Of a DNA stretch of 64,000 bases, positions 44,391-53,333 are shown piece by piece. The translations under genes were made by a program, and so were the position numbers. Every line of letters begins with the position of its first letter. The first letter of the stretch is position 1. The stretch spans positions 62,001 through 126,000 of the forward strand of contig CAIOSJ010000023.1 in NCBI GenBank assembly GCA_903860915.1, in the 5' to 3' direction. Origin of the DNA: an uncultured Actinomycetes bacterium. Its GTDB lineage: Bacteria; Actinomycetota; Acidimicrobiia; Acidimicrobiales; RAAP-2. Under the pieces are notes generated by a model that saw only the letters and a program-made list of their open reading frames with translations, made no database searches and had not been told where the DNA came from.

Positions 44391-44414
44391 TTCGATATAT
44401 CGAACTGATATGAT
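44391..44414 (+). promoter_or_regulatory. PadR operator and -10 element
   Basis: The perfect 14-bp palindrome TTCGATATATCGAA (44391-44404) lies just before a TATGAT -10 element (44409-44414), so a bound dimer would cover the -35 to -10 region. TATGAT ends 8 nt before the padR ATG, consistent with a leaderless message. AT-rich inverted repeats containing ATAT are typical PadR targets, so autoregulation of padR-ino1 is likely. Confidence 0.6.
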
Positions 44415-44422
44415 AGTTGAGT

Positions 44423-45034
44423 ATGCTTGAACTTGCCATCCTGGGACTGCTCATGGACCGTGATCACCACGGTTACGAAGTCCGCGCCCACCTGCGCGAC
44501 CGTTTGGGTCTGGGTGCGAACATCTCCTTCGGCTCTATTTACCCAGCCTTGGCCCGCCTCGAGCGCGAGGGTTTGGTCGAAGTTGCCGTCACCTCCGCGA
44601 CGAAGGTCAGCACCCTGTCCACCGGATCGCTGTCGGGCGAGCGTGCATCGCTACGGTCGCTTCGCGTCACCCCGGGACTCAATCGCAAGAGTCGCAAGGT
44701 CTACCAAATCACCCCGCGGGGCCGCGAGGAGTTCGCCCATCTGCTCGCCGACCCCGCCACCTTGAACGACGGGAAGAATTTTTCGATGCGTATGGCTCTG
44801 GCTAAGTACCTAGCCCCGAACGCCCGCGTTGGTTTACTCGAGCAGCGACGTAGCAGCCTGTGCGCTCGACTCGGTGAAGCTCGCCAGTACGCCTCGAACG
44901 ACGAGCTCGACACCTACGCCCGGAGTGTGATGGAACACGCCGTGCAGGGCGTCGAACTGGATATCGCGTGGATCGACACTTTGTTGGCCACGGAACGTAG
45001 TAACCAAATCAACCTCGCTCCAGAAGCGAACTAG
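44423..45034 (+). CDS. PadR-family transcriptional regulator
   Basis: The 203-residue protein starts with the PadR winged helix (MLELAILGLLMDRDHHGYEVRAHLRDRLG...ISFGSIYPALARLEREGLVE) and has a C-terminal Vir-type helical dimerisation part. I chose ATG at 44423 because a -10 element ends 8 nt upstream; a TTG two codons earlier has no support. Between the wing and the dimer helix there is an insert rich in Ser, Thr and Arg (residues about 60-92). It lies 12 nt before ino1, as in mycobacteria, and probably controls ino1 and itself. Confidence 0.9.
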   Translation: MLELAILGLLMDRDHHGYEVRAHLRDRLGLGANISFGSIYPALARLEREGLVEVAVTSATKVSTLSTGSLSGERASLRSLRVTPGLNRKSRKVYQITPRGREEFAHLLADPATLNDGKNFSMRMALAKYLAPNARVGLLEQRRSSLCARLGEARQYASNDELDTYARSVMEHAVQGVELDIAWIDTLLATERSNQINLAPEAN

Positions 45035-45046
45035 GAAAGGAGCTCC

Positions 45047-46141
45047 ATGGAAAAAATCCGTGTAGCCATAGCGGGTGTGGGCAACTGTGCCAGTTCACTC
45101 ATTCAAGGTGTTACGTACTACCACAACGCAACGCCCGGCGACCACGTCCCCGGACTGATGCACGTGGAGCTGGGTGGATACCACGTTCGTGACCTCGAAT
45201 TCGTGGCCGCCTTTGACGTCGACGCCTCCAAGGTGGGCAACGACCTGGGCAAGGCCATCGAAGGTGGTCAGAACAACACCATCAAGTTCGCCGACGTCGG
45301 TGCCCTCGGTGTCGTGGTCCAGCGAGGCCCCACGATGGACGGCCTCAACAAGTACTACCGTGCCGCCATTGAAGAATCTCCGGTCGAGGCCGTCGACGTG
45401 GCGCAGGCCCTGCGTGACGCTCGGGCCGACGTGCTCGTCTCCTACCTGCCCGTCGGATCAGAGGACGCGCAGCGTTACTACGCCCAGTGCGCCATTGACG
45501 CGGGCGTCGCCTTCGTGAACGCCATTCCCGTCTTCATCGCTTCGGACCCAACCTGGGCCACCAAGTTCCGTGACGCCGGCGTGCCAATTATCGGCGACGA
45601 CATCAAGAGTCAGGTGGGCGCCACTATTGTCCACCGCGTCCTGGCCCGTCTCTTCGAAGACCGCGGCCTCGCCCTGGACCACACCTACCAGCTCAACGTG
45701 GGTGGCAACATGGACTTTAAGAACATGCTCGACCGCGACCGACTCGAGTCCAAGAAGATTTCCAAAACCCAGGCCGTGACCTCCCAATTGGAGATCTCCA
45801 ACATGTCGGCCGACGACATCCACATCGGCCCGAGCGACCACGTGCCGTGGTTGAAGGACCGCAAGTGGTGCTATATCCGCATGGAGGGCCGCAACTTTGG
45901 TGACGTTCCTCTCAACTTGGAGCTAAAGCTCGAAGTGTGGGACTCACCCAACTCGGCGGGCGTCATCATTGACGCTGTTCGCTGCGCCAAGGTGGCCATG
46001 GACCGTGGCGTCGGTGGACCCATCATGGGCCCCTCGGCTTACTTCATGAAGTCGCCTCCGGTGCAGTACCACGACGACGTCGCACACAACATGGTCGAAG
46101 ACTTCGCCGACCGTGGTGCCGACAACCCCGTCTGGCCCTAG
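45047..46141 (+). CDS. ino1: Inositol-3-phosphate synthase
   Basis: The 364-residue NAD-dependent enzyme turns glucose-6-phosphate into inositol-1-phosphate, the entry to phosphatidylinositol and mycothiol in actinobacteria. The Rossmann start [19 protein letters not shown], the central [30 protein letters not shown] and [12 protein letters not shown] with the catalytic lysines are all present. GGAAAGGAG precedes the ATG at good distance. Length matches the short actinobacterial form. Confidence 0.96.
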   Translation: MEKIRVAIAGVGNCASSLIQGVTYYHNATPGDHVPGLMHVELGGYHVRDLEFVAAFDVDASKVGNDLGKAIEGGQNNTIKFADVGALGVVVQRGPTMDGLNKYYRAAIEESPVEAVDVAQALRDARADVLVSYLPVGSEDAQRYYAQCAIDAGVAFVNAIPVFIASDPTWATKFRDAGVPIIGDDIKSQVGATIVHRVLARLFEDRGLALDHTYQLNVGGNMDFKNMLDRDRLESKKISKTQAVTSQLEISNMSADDIHIGPSDHVPWLKDRKWCYIRMEGRNFGDVPLNLELKLEVWDSPNSAGVIIDAVRCAKVAMDRGVGGPIMGPSAYFMKSPPVQYHDDVAHNMVEDFADRGADNPVWP

Positions 46142-46552
46142 AACCTTTCTGCCACTAGTAGTCCTCGCCGGTGACGAGCGAGCAAGTCGGGAAGTTCGTG
46201 GACGTCGGATTCGTTACGTCCCTCACTCTCCGGCAGAGCGCCGCGTGCATCACGAACTTATGGGCTGGCAATTGTTACCCGTCGCACGCAATACCACTGG
46301 TAACACCCAAGACCGGAAGCCTAATTTTGTGGAGTTGGACCGGTACGCAGGGCGCAAAGAGTGACACGGGCGTAAACCTTCCTAGCGGTGTCTTTTGGGT
46401 AACGGTTATCTGATCACGACCGAAGCCGACCCGAGCGGTGCCGCTTGTCCCAGCGGACAGAGGCACGGTTCGGGCGAAGCCACTAGGTCGTTCTAATCCA
46501 CGTGCTCAGCGCAGTTGCGCGGCCGGCAGTTAAAGGGTGTAAGAATTAATCC
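46142..46552. other. Gene-poor interval between ino1 and the pentapeptide gene
   Basis: No frame here has recognisable protein content; the longest, an 80-codon plus-strand frame at 46171-46413, shows no family features. I see no tRNA, terminator or clear repeat. It may be decayed DNA connected with the mobile-element remnant further on. Confidence 0.5.
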
Positions 46553-46948
46553 ATGAAAGTTAACGGCTACCAAGTAGAGCCCGGTGCCCGACTGAGCGGT
46601 GCCAACTTGATTGGTGCGAACCTGTTCGGTGCCGACCTGAGCGATGCGAGTCTCTATAGTGCCAACCTGAGCGATGCCAACCTGAGCGGTGCCAACCTGA
46701 GCGGTGCCGACCTGACCAGAGCCGCTCTGTGGGGTGCCAACTTGAATGGTGCGAACCTGAGCGGTGTTGACCTGAGCGGTGTCGACCTGAGCGGTCACAA
46801 CCTGAGCGAAGCCGACCTGAGCGAAGCCGACCTAACCGGAGCCGACCTGAGCGGTGCCAATCTGAGCGGTGCGAACCTGAGCGGTGTCGACCTGAGCGGT
46901 GTCGACCTAACCGGAGCCACTCTCCCCAACGGCACAGTTCACGGCTAA
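46553..46948 (+). CDS. Pentapeptide-repeat protein
   Basis: The 131-residue protein is built almost wholly of A(D/N)LSG-type pentapeptides, about 22 in a row from residue 17 to 124, which fold into a right-handed four-sided beta helix. A short N-terminal segment (MKVNGYQVEPGARL) and a few C-terminal residues cap it. There is no signal peptide or membrane helix. Such proteins include DNA mimics that protect gyrase (Qnr, MfpA) but most are of unknown role; this one lacks the larger size of MfpA and Qnr. It is flanked on both sides by gene-poor DNA, one side with a recombinase fragment, suggesting arrival by transfer. Confidence 0.8.
   Translation: MKVNGYQVEPGARLSGANLIGANLFGADLSDASLYSANLSDANLSGANLSGADLTRAALWGANLNGANLSGVDLSGVDLSGHNLSEADLSEADLTGADLSGANLSGANLSGVDLSGVDLTGATLPNGTVHG
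46600..46920 (+). repeat. 15-bp coding tandem repeat (pentapeptide units)
   Basis: Units close to CCTGAGCGGTGCCAA recur in phase with the pentapeptide code, many of them identical or differing in one to three bases. Near-identity at silent positions indicates recent growth by slippage or unequal exchange. It is not a CRISPR array because there are no unique spacers. Confidence 0.85.
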
Positions 46949-47013
46949 CCGGGAGACTACTTTTAGGCTCTCAGCGCCAGGCCCTGCTCGCTGATTAGCT
47001 GAGTGGGGCAATA

Positions 47014-47149
47014 TCAGGCAGCGTTTGCGCTCGGCCTGACGCTCGACACGCACTAGCAAGGTCGCGAAATCGCGAAGGGAGCAGCCGAGACGGTCGAGTT
47101 TCGTAACGCTCAATGCTTCATTATCTCCGTGCGCCAAACCGACTCCCAA
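47014..47149 (-). pseudogene. Serine recombinase (resolvase) N-terminal fragment
   Basis: Read on the minus strand, about 40 codons encode ALSVTKLDRLGCSLRDFATLL and a following RVERQAERKR. This matches the VTKLDRLGRSLRDL helix region of resolvase/invertase-type serine recombinases. The catalytic serine part before it and everything after it are missing or out of frame, so this is a dead fragment. It lies in the 511-nt gene-poor DNA (46949-47459) between the pentapeptide gene and pcnB, where I find nothing else recognisable. It hints that a mobile element once inserted here. Confidence 0.5.
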
Positions 47150-47459
47150 TCTGGCCCACCCGAGCGAACTGGAGCCGGGCCCTCACTAACGTACGGCCAC
47201 AATCCAAGAGGCCTCAGCAACTGTCCGGATAACTCTGCCCTACGCCGGGGATTTTGCCGACCCAACGAGAGAGGGCTGCTGGACGGCGGCAACGTATCCT
47301 GCACAACCGCCGAGGGCGGGGCGATCAATGCGCTCGGCCTGTGAGTTATCTGGGCTGGGCTACAGCGAAGCATCGACGATGGCAAGTTCCCGCCTCCGCC
47401 GATTACGAAGCTAGAAATGAGCGAGGTGCTCGGCCCGACTACACCTGCACCCAGGGGGA

Positions 47460-48854
47460 TTACTGCTTGGCGGAACGCTCCCGCCACCACGCCAGTAGGC
47501 GCTGGGTTTCAGCGTCTTCGCCGATCTCGCCCTCGTCGAGACGAATTTCGAGGAGAAAAGCCAGGGCTTCACCCACTGTTCGGCTCGGTGAGAGTCCCAG
47601 TATCTGCATAATTGCCACCCCGTCGAGGGCGGGGCGAATGCTCTTTAGGTCTTCGGCTGCGCGCAGGTGCTCAATCCTCTCTTCGAGATCATCCATGCGC
47701 TTAGCCAGGGTCGCCGCCTTTTTCGCGTTACGCGTCGTGCAGTCGCAGCGCGTGAGTTCGTTGAGTTCACCCAGCAGGTGACCGGCGTCGCGGACGTAGC
47801 GACGAACCGCGCTGTCGCTCCAGCCCATTTTGTAGGTGTGGAACCTCAGGTGCAGATCCACCAGAGTCACCACATCATCAATCATTTGCTGGGAGTACTT
47901 CAGTGCCTCCATGCGCTTGCGCGTCATGCGCGCACCCACGACCTCGTGGTGGTGAAAGGACACGCCATTTTTTGTAATGGCCCGTGTCTTCGGCTTGCCA
48001 ATGTCGTGAAAGAGCGCAGCGAGGCGTAAGACCAGCTCCGGTGAGGCCTTATCTACCACCGCCAAGGTGTGAGCCAGCACGTCTTTGTGCTGGTGTATGG
48101 GATCTTGCTCGAGCGAGAGTCCTGGTAGTTCCGGTACAAAAAATTCTGCGAGGCCAGTGCGCACAATAAAGTCCAGACCCACTGACGGCACCTCGGTCAC
48201 CATGAGGTGATCCAGTTCAGCGCGCACGCGTTCGGCCGACACGATGGAGAGGCGTTCGGCCAGTTCTCTCGCGGCGTCTTCAATTTCTTGGTCAATACGC
48301 AAGCTGAATCGGGCCGCGAATCGGGCGGCGCGCAACATGCGCAGCGGATCGTCGCGGAACAAGACGCGCGCATCACTGGGCGTGCGGAGGTGCCGCGCCA
48401 TCACGTCACTGACGCCGTCGAAGGGATCATGCAAGAGACCATCGGTGACGTCAAAGGCGATCGCGTTCATCGTGAAGTCCCGACGACCAAGGTCAATGTC
48501 GAGGGAATCGCCAAATTCCACCGACGGCTTACGGGAGTGGTCGACGTAGGCCTCTGAGCGAAAGGTAGTGACTTCGATCTTGAATCCACCCTGTCGTAGG
48601 TACCCACCAATGGTGCCAAAGGCCTTACCCTGCTCCCACAAGGAGGTGCAGAGGGGTCGAAGGAGGTTCACAATGTCGTCGGGCCGCGCATCAGTCGTGA
48701 AATCGATTTCGTAGTCCTCCCGTCGAGGAATCTGGAGAAAAGCGTCGCGAATCGAACCGCCCACCGCGTAGAGCGAGAAGCCCCGAGCGGCAAAAGCGTC
48801 GGCCAGTGGCGCGGCGTCGAGACGTAGTTGTTGGAGGGTGTCACGTACATTCAT
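47460..48854 (-). CDS. pcnB: CCA tRNA nucleotidyltransferase/poly(A) polymerase family
   Basis: The 464-residue protein has the class II nucleotidyltransferase head (FSLYAVGGSIRDAFLQIPRREDYEIDFTTDARP, residues about 26-58, with the metal-binding DxD-type acidic pair in EIDF), an RNA-binding middle part, and a C-terminal HD domain (HTLAVVDKASPELVLRLAALFHDIGKPKTR). It adds or repairs the 3' CCA of tRNAs. Mycobacterial relatives are named PcnA and lie in the same place beside the MurJ gene pair. AGGAGA abuts the ATG. It is divergent from the DUF6049-type gene, with only 63 nt between starts. Confidence 0.93.
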   Translation of the reverse strand: MNVRDTLQQLRLDAAPLADAFAARGFSLYAVGGSIRDAFLQIPRREDYEIDFTTDARPDDIVNLLRPLCTSLWEQGKAFGTIGGYLRQGGFKIEVTTFRSEAYVDHSRKPSVEFGDSLDIDLGRRDFTMNAIAFDVTDGLLHDPFDGVSDVMARHLRTPSDARVLFRDDPLRMLRAARFAARFSLRIDQEIEDAARELAERLSIVSAERVRAELDHLMVTEVPSVGLDFIVRTGLAEFFVPELPGLSLEQDPIHQHKDVLAHTLAVVDKASPELVLRLAALFHDIGKPKTRAITKNGVSFHHHEVVGARMTRKRMEALKYSQQMIDDVVTLVDLHLRFHTYKMGWSDSAVRRYVRDAGHLLGELNELTRCDCTTRNAKKAATLAKRMDDLEERIEHLRAAEDLKSIRPALDGVAIMQILGLSPSRTVGEALAFLLEIRLDEGEIGEDAETQRLLAWWRERSAKQ

Positions 48855-48903
48855 TCTCCTGTGAGGGTAGTAGGCACTCGCCCCCCTTGATTGCCGCCGC
48901 TAG

Positions 48904-48909
48904 TAACTT
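48904..48909 (+). promoter_or_regulatory. -10 element (TAACTT) of the secreted-protein gene
   Basis: TAACTT matches TANNNT and ends 8 nt before the ATG at 48918, where no ribosome-binding site exists, pointing to a leaderless message. Confidence 0.4.
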
Positions 48910-48917
48910 GGTACAAC

Positions 48918-50858
48918 ATGCAGATGCCCTCCTTCTTCCGGTGGCGGACGCTGACTGTGGTGGCCCTGACATTGTTAGCAATGGCGCTGCCCACGGCTGC
49001 GTCGGCAGCAGGGAGGGGTCACCTCACTCTGCTCGCTCAGAACTCGCACATCCTCATGAGCCCCAGCGGTACCGCCAACCTCTCACTTGCGCTCGACACG
49101 GACGCGCTGTCGCTCACGCTGTCGCTCTTTCCTCGGGTCAGCACCCGATCTGGCCTCGCCGGAGTCATTGCCAACACTGGCGTCGGTGGACAACCCCTGT
49201 CGAGCACGATGATTTCTCTGCCGTGTAGCCAAAGTGGTGGTAACGCCATGGTCGTCGCCATCACTTCGTCGCCGAGCACTCCGGGCGCTGGTCACTGTGG
49301 TCAAAATGCACCGAAGCTCTCGACTAATTGCGGCCCCGCATCGTGCACCGGTATTTACCCCCTGGAAATCGTGGCTAGCGGATGGTCGGGGGTTCACCGG
49401 CTATGGACCCTACTCAGCATTACGAGTCAGCCCATTGCCAATCCCCTGCATTTCACGTGGATCGTCACCAGCGATCCGGGCAACGACGCGGCTGCCGAGC
49501 ACGACGCCGCGGTGACCTCCGCATTGGCCGCCAGTTCTCAAACTCTGTCACTCGCCCTGGGTCATCCGGGTCTCACGCAGCAGAGCTTCGCTACTTCAGA
49601 TGCCGCGGCGCACTACCGAGATGCCCTGGACGCTTTCGCTAGGGCTAGCAACCATCGACTGCTCATCACTCCACCACCCAACATTGATTGGGCTGGCTTG
49701 GTGCACAACAACCTCGCCCACCAAATGCTCGCGCAACTGAGTCAAGTTGATACTGATCTCGCCACCTTCACATCGCACAGCGCTGGCGGACCGCTCGTCC
49801 TGCGCGACGTGGTCGGAGTCAACGACGTTCTGGCCCTTCACGCGGCGGGAATCGCCAACCTGGTCCTCCCCGAGGCCAACCTCGGCGTTCAACCCTCCAA
49901 CACCTTGCACTGGGGTACCCCGTTTCGCATTCCGGGCGCCCCCCAATCGCTCGCCGTCACCTCCGATTCGGGCCTGAACGGCCTCGTGCACAACAGCGCC
50001 ATTGATCCCGTCCGCCGCGCCAATTTGGTGGCTGGAACTCTCGATCTCCTCTACCTCGAAGCTCCGTATTCACCCGTCACGCGCTCAGTAGTCGTCACCA
50101 CAGCAGCTGCCCAGATCGGTGTTGCCTTCGTCCAGGCTCTGTTGAGCAATCTCGCCCACGACCCATTCACTACCTACAGTTCGCTCGGCAGTGACTTTCG
50201 CACCCTCGACGTCGGGGGTAATCGAAATCCAATTAGTCGTGATTTATTGTCCCCCGTGGCCCCAGCCTGGAACGTCGCGGACAGTCTGCAGCTGGCCTCA
50301 CTCGCCCGTGACGCCGCCTCGTTCGCCACCGCCATTTCCTCGCTAGGCGCCGCCCAACACCTCAGCGATCTCGTACTAGCCAGTGAGACGCGCGTCGACG
50401 GCACACGGCGCAGTCAGCTGCTCGCTCGAGCTGCCGGCACCCTCCAGAGCGACCTCGCCCAATTCCAATTCGACCAGAGTCCCATTACCCTCGCCGAGCA
50501 ACGCGGATCAGTCCCCATCACCATGGTGTCTAAGGCCGATTACTCCATCACTGGCCTGGTCACCTTTCACGCCGCGCACGTTGATTTTCACGGGGCCACG
50601 ACTCTGCCCGTCGTTCTCGACGGAGCCACCACGGCCATTCCGCTTCAGCTCAGCGTGGCCGGAGCCGGTAACGCCACTTTGGATATGACCTTCACCACCC
50701 CAGACGGTCAACTCACCATTACCCACAGCAGCATCCAGATTCGCACCTCGCCGACCTCGGTCGTGGGCTTCATCTTGAGTTTCGGATCACTCTTCGTCCT
50801 CGCCCTCTGGTGGTGGCGAACCGTACGTCGACCCAAGAAGGGCGCCTCGGCCTCGTGA
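48918..50858 (+). CDS. Secreted membrane-anchored protein of the DUF6049 type
   Basis: The 646-residue protein starts with a signal peptide (FFRWRTLTVVALTLLAMALPTAASAAG, residues about 5-30), continues as a large extracellular domain, and ends with one membrane helix (VVGFILSFGSLFVLALWWW) and a basic tail. In actinobacteria a protein of this type is nearly always encoded before MurJ, as here, where the two genes overlap by 4 nt (GTGA). It is presumed to help lipid II flipping or cell wall assembly. I chose ATG 48918 from the promoter position; ATG 48924 or 48891 cannot be excluded. Similarity to DUF6049 is judged by layout and position rather than by strong motifs. Confidence 0.75.
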   Translation: MQMPSFFRWRTLTVVALTLLAMALPTAASAAGRGHLTLLAQNSHILMSPSGTANLSLALDTDALSLTLSLFPRVSTRSGLAGVIANTGVGGQPLSSTMISLPCSQSGGNAMVVAITSSPSTPGAGHCGQNAPKLSTNCGPASCTGIYPLEIVASGWSGVHRLWTLLSITSQPIANPLHFTWIVTSDPGNDAAAEHDAAVTSALAASSQTLSLALGHPGLTQQSFATSDAAAHYRDALDAFARASNHRLLITPPPNIDWAGLVHNNLAHQMLAQLSQVDTDLATFTSHSAGGPLVLRDVVGVNDVLALHAAGIANLVLPEANLGVQPSNTLHWGTPFRIPGAPQSLAVTSDSGLNGLVHNSAIDPVRRANLVAGTLDLLYLEAPYSPVTRSVVVTTAAAQIGVAFVQALLSNLAHDPFTTYSSLGSDFRTLDVGGNRNPISRDLLSPVAPAWNVADSLQLASLARDAASFATAISSLGAAQHLSDLVLASETRVDGTRRSQLLARAAGTLQSDLAQFQFDQSPITLAEQRGSVPITMVSKADYSITGLVTFHAAHVDFHGATTLPVVLDGATTAIPLQLSVAGAGNATLDMTFTTPDGQLTITHSSIQIRTSPTSVVGFILSFGSLFVLALWWWRTVRRPKKGASAS

Positions 50859-52432
50859 CGTCCTTATCGCGGCTACCACTACTCTCGGTGGCTTCGGGAA
50901 CCTTAATTTCCCGTGCTTCGGGCCTCCTACGCGTCCTCGTACTCGCCTACGTTTTGGGTTTTACCCCACTCGCCGACGCCTTCAATCTGGCCAATACCGT
51001 GCCCAACATGTTGTTCGATCTCGTCTTAGGTGGCGTCGCCAGTGCCACATTCATTCCCGTCTTTATTGAGCGCCTGGCTCTGGACGGCGAACGTCGGGCT
51101 TGGCGCAGTATCTCCAGCGTGCTCTCTTTTTCACTCGTCGTTCTCCTCCTCGCCTCCGCCCTCGCCTGGCTGCTCGCGCCCTTCATCATCGGCTCCTTTA
51201 CCGTCTGGACTCACGCCAGCGGGGCCGGGGGGGCCCAAGTCCTCGCCCAACGGGACGTGGCGGTATCGTTCCTGCGCTGGTTTATACCTCAGATTTTCTT
51301 CTACGGCGTCATCGGCCTTATGGGGACCCTGCTCAATATTCGACAGAAATTCGGCGCGGTGGCGTGGGCACCCATCACCAACAACATCGTGTGTTGCCTC
51401 GTCCTGTTCTGGTTTCACTTAGTCGCCCCCAGCCCCACGCTGGCTTCACTCCACGGTGACGGGCACCTGGCCTGGCTCGGGGTGGGCACCACGCTGGGCG
51501 TGGCCATCCAGGCCACAGTGCTGATTCCTTCCCTCTCGCGCAGCTCGCTGCACCGCCTCCGCTTTCGCTGGAACCTGCGCGATCCGGCGCTAGCGACCAT
51601 TGCTCGATTGGGCTCGTGGACAGTTTTGGTCATCCTCGCCAATCAGATTTCTCTGTTCGTCGTTCTGGCCTGCGCTTTCACCATTGGCGGTCAGGGCCCC
51701 ATCAGCGCCTACACCTACGGCTGGAGTTTCATGCAGATGCCGTACGCCGTGGTGGTGGTCTCCGTCCTCAACGTCCTCACCCCCCGTTTGGCCGAGCACG
51801 CGGCACGCGGCGAACACTTGGAATTCCGCGAACGCTTGGGGGCGGGTGTGCGCGAGTCGCTGGCCATCATCATTCCCCTCTCGTTTCTCCTCGTGGTGCT
51901 CGCTCAACCCGTCGTGGCCCTCTTCTTGCACCACGGTGACGCCAGCCACCGCCTGGCCGCCGGCACGGTTCTCGCGATTCTCGTGGCCGGACTTCCGGGC
52001 TTCACTATCTTTCAAGTGTGCGTTCGGGGATTACAAACTCTGCAGCGGGCCCGTGACGTCTTTTGGCTCTACCTCGGACAAAACATCCTCACGGTGGCGG
52101 GAATCCTCCTCATCGGTCGTCACAGTTTGGGTGGCCTCGTCGCTTCCATTGCCCTGGCGTACAGTCTGGCGGCGGGAGGCGCCCTACTAGTTCTGCACGA
52201 ACAGGGGGTGACACTCTGGGAAGATGTTTTTTCCTGGGCCGTGGGCCGCACCGTGGCGTCATCACTAGGGGCCGCCTTCGCGAGCGCCCTGGCGTACAGC
52301 CTCTTTACGTCCGTCTCGGGTTTTGGCTTACTCTTGCGGACGGGTTTCAGCGTTCTCTTCGGGGCGGGTAGCTTTTTTGCCCTCACCTACTGGCGAAAGC
52401 AGCGTGCCACCCCTGCGGCGCAAAAAGTGTAA
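50855..52432 (+). CDS. murJ: Lipid II flippase MurJ
   Basis: The 525-residue membrane protein has about fourteen helices and the MviN/MurJ signatures FTPLADAFNLANTVPNMLFDLVLGG and GVIGLMGTLLNIRQKFGAVAWAPITNNIV. It moves lipid-linked peptidoglycan precursor across the membrane. The start is GTG 50855, overlapping the stop of the preceding gene as GTGA; the upstream extension from 50810 lies in that gene. It ends soon after the last helix, without the pseudokinase and extracellular domains fused to the mycobacterial homologue. Confidence 0.93.
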   Translation: MTSLSRLPLLSVASGTLISRASGLLRVLVLAYVLGFTPLADAFNLANTVPNMLFDLVLGGVASATFIPVFIERLALDGERRAWRSISSVLSFSLVVLLLASALAWLLAPFIIGSFTVWTHASGAGGAQVLAQRDVAVSFLRWFIPQIFFYGVIGLMGTLLNIRQKFGAVAWAPITNNIVCCLVLFWFHLVAPSPTLASLHGDGHLAWLGVGTTLGVAIQATVLIPSLSRSSLHRLRFRWNLRDPALATIARLGSWTVLVILANQISLFVVLACAFTIGGQGPISAYTYGWSFMQMPYAVVVVSVLNVLTPRLAEHAARGEHLEFRERLGAGVRESLAIIIPLSFLLVVLAQPVVALFLHHGDASHRLAAGTVLAILVAGLPGFTIFQVCVRGLQTLQRARDVFWLYLGQNILTVAGILLIGRHSLGGLVASIALAYSLAAGGALLVLHEQGVTLWEDVFSWAVGRTVASSLGAAFASALAYSLFTSVSGFGLLLRTGFSVLFGAGSFFALTYWRKQRATPAAQKV

Positions 52433-52464
52433 GGCTCTCTAACTAATCGTCTCGAGGAGGCAGT

Positions 52465-53304
52465 ATGTCAAAGGTCCGTGTTGTTACCGATAGCGCCAGC
52501 GATCTACCAGACGACCTGGCCGCGCAACTCAATATTGACGTCATTCCCCTCTCTATTCGCTTTGGCGAAGAGGAATTTGTTGATCGTAGGGACCTCACCC
52601 CCGCCCAGTTTTGGGCTAAGTGCAAGTCCTCCAAGCACCTCCCCGAAACCGCCGCCCCAGCTCCCGGAGCCTTCCAGCAGGCCTTCGAGCGCGCTGCTGC
52701 TGCCGGCTACGACGGCGTCATTGTGGTCGCGCTCTCCGAGGTTCTTTCCGCTACTCACCAGGCGGCCACCCTCGGGGCACAGGCCGTTGATGGCGTCATT
52801 GACGTTCGCGTCGTCGACACCCGAGCGGTCAGCATGGCCCAGGGCCTCATCGCCATTGAAGTCGCCGAAGCCGCCGCGACGGGTGCCTCACTCGAGGACC
52901 TGGTCACCCTCTGCGAGAACCTCAGTTCGCGAGTCGGAGTTATTGGCACCATCAATACCCTCGAGCACCTCATCAAGGGGGGTCGCCTCAAGGGTGCGAA
53001 GGCCTTGCTCGGATCAGCTCTGGCCATCAAGCCCCTCCTCGCGCTGAAAGATGGTCTCGTCTCCGAGGCCGGTCGTGCCCGGACCCGCACCAAGGCGCTG
53101 GCCCAGTGCGCCGCCGCTGCTCGCGCCGCGGCTCCCCTGCAGCGCATGGCGATTGCTCACGGTTCGGCCGATGATATTGACGGTTTAATCGAAGAACTAC
53201 GCACCATCCCCTGCGCCGGCCCCCTCATCAATACCGAAATTGGCAGTGTCGTCGGTACTCACGGGGGACCGGGAATTGTGGCGGTCTGCTGGATCAGTGC
53301 GTAG
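52465..53304 (+). CDS. DegV family fatty-acid-binding protein
   Basis: The 279-residue protein has the DegV fold: VRVVTDSASDLPDDLAAQLNIDVIPLSIRFGEEEFVD at the N terminus and VRVVDTRAVSMAQGLIAIEVAEAA in the middle. DegV/FakB proteins hold a fatty acid for phosphorylation by FakA kinase in firmicutes; no fakA gene is adjacent, so the role here is unclear. CGAGGAGGC precedes the ATG. It lies between murJ and a small membrane protein gene. Confidence 0.9.
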   Translation: MSKVRVVTDSASDLPDDLAAQLNIDVIPLSIRFGEEEFVDRRDLTPAQFWAKCKSSKHLPETAAPAPGAFQQAFERAAAAGYDGVIVVALSEVLSATHQAATLGAQAVDGVIDVRVVDTRAVSMAQGLIAIEVAEAAATGASLEDLVTLCENLSSRVGVIGTINTLEHLIKGGRLKGAKALLGSALAIKPLLALKDGLVSEAGRARTRTKALAQCAAAARAAAPLQRMAIAHGSADDIDGLIEELRTIPCAGPLINTEIGSVVGTHGGPGIVAVCWISA

Positions 53305-53321
53305 GTCGTTTTAACGGGGAG

Positions 53322-53327
53322 TAAGTT
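53322..53327 (+). promoter_or_regulatory. -10 element (TAAGTT) of the small membrane protein gene
   Basis: TAAGTT matches TANNNT and ends 6 nt before the GTG at 53334. A separate leaderless promoter for the following small gene and perhaps trxB is likely. Confidence 0.35.
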
Positions 53328-53333
53328 TGTAGG

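Noticed and set aside
46171..46413. 80-codon plus-strand frame downstream of ino1
   Set aside because: No recognisable family, no good start signal, and isolated in gene-poor DNA.
46493..46798. Minus-strand frame with repeated TAQVGTAQV units
   Set aside because: It is the antisense reading of the pentapeptide repeats and carries their periodicity.
46600..46920. Possible CRISPR array
   Set aside because: The repeats are 15 bp, contiguous and in coding phase, without spacers, and no cas genes are present.
47110..47490. 126-codon minus-strand frame next to pcnB
   Set aside because: The product is Pro/Ser-rich with no domain and overlaps the start of the recombinase fragment in another frame.
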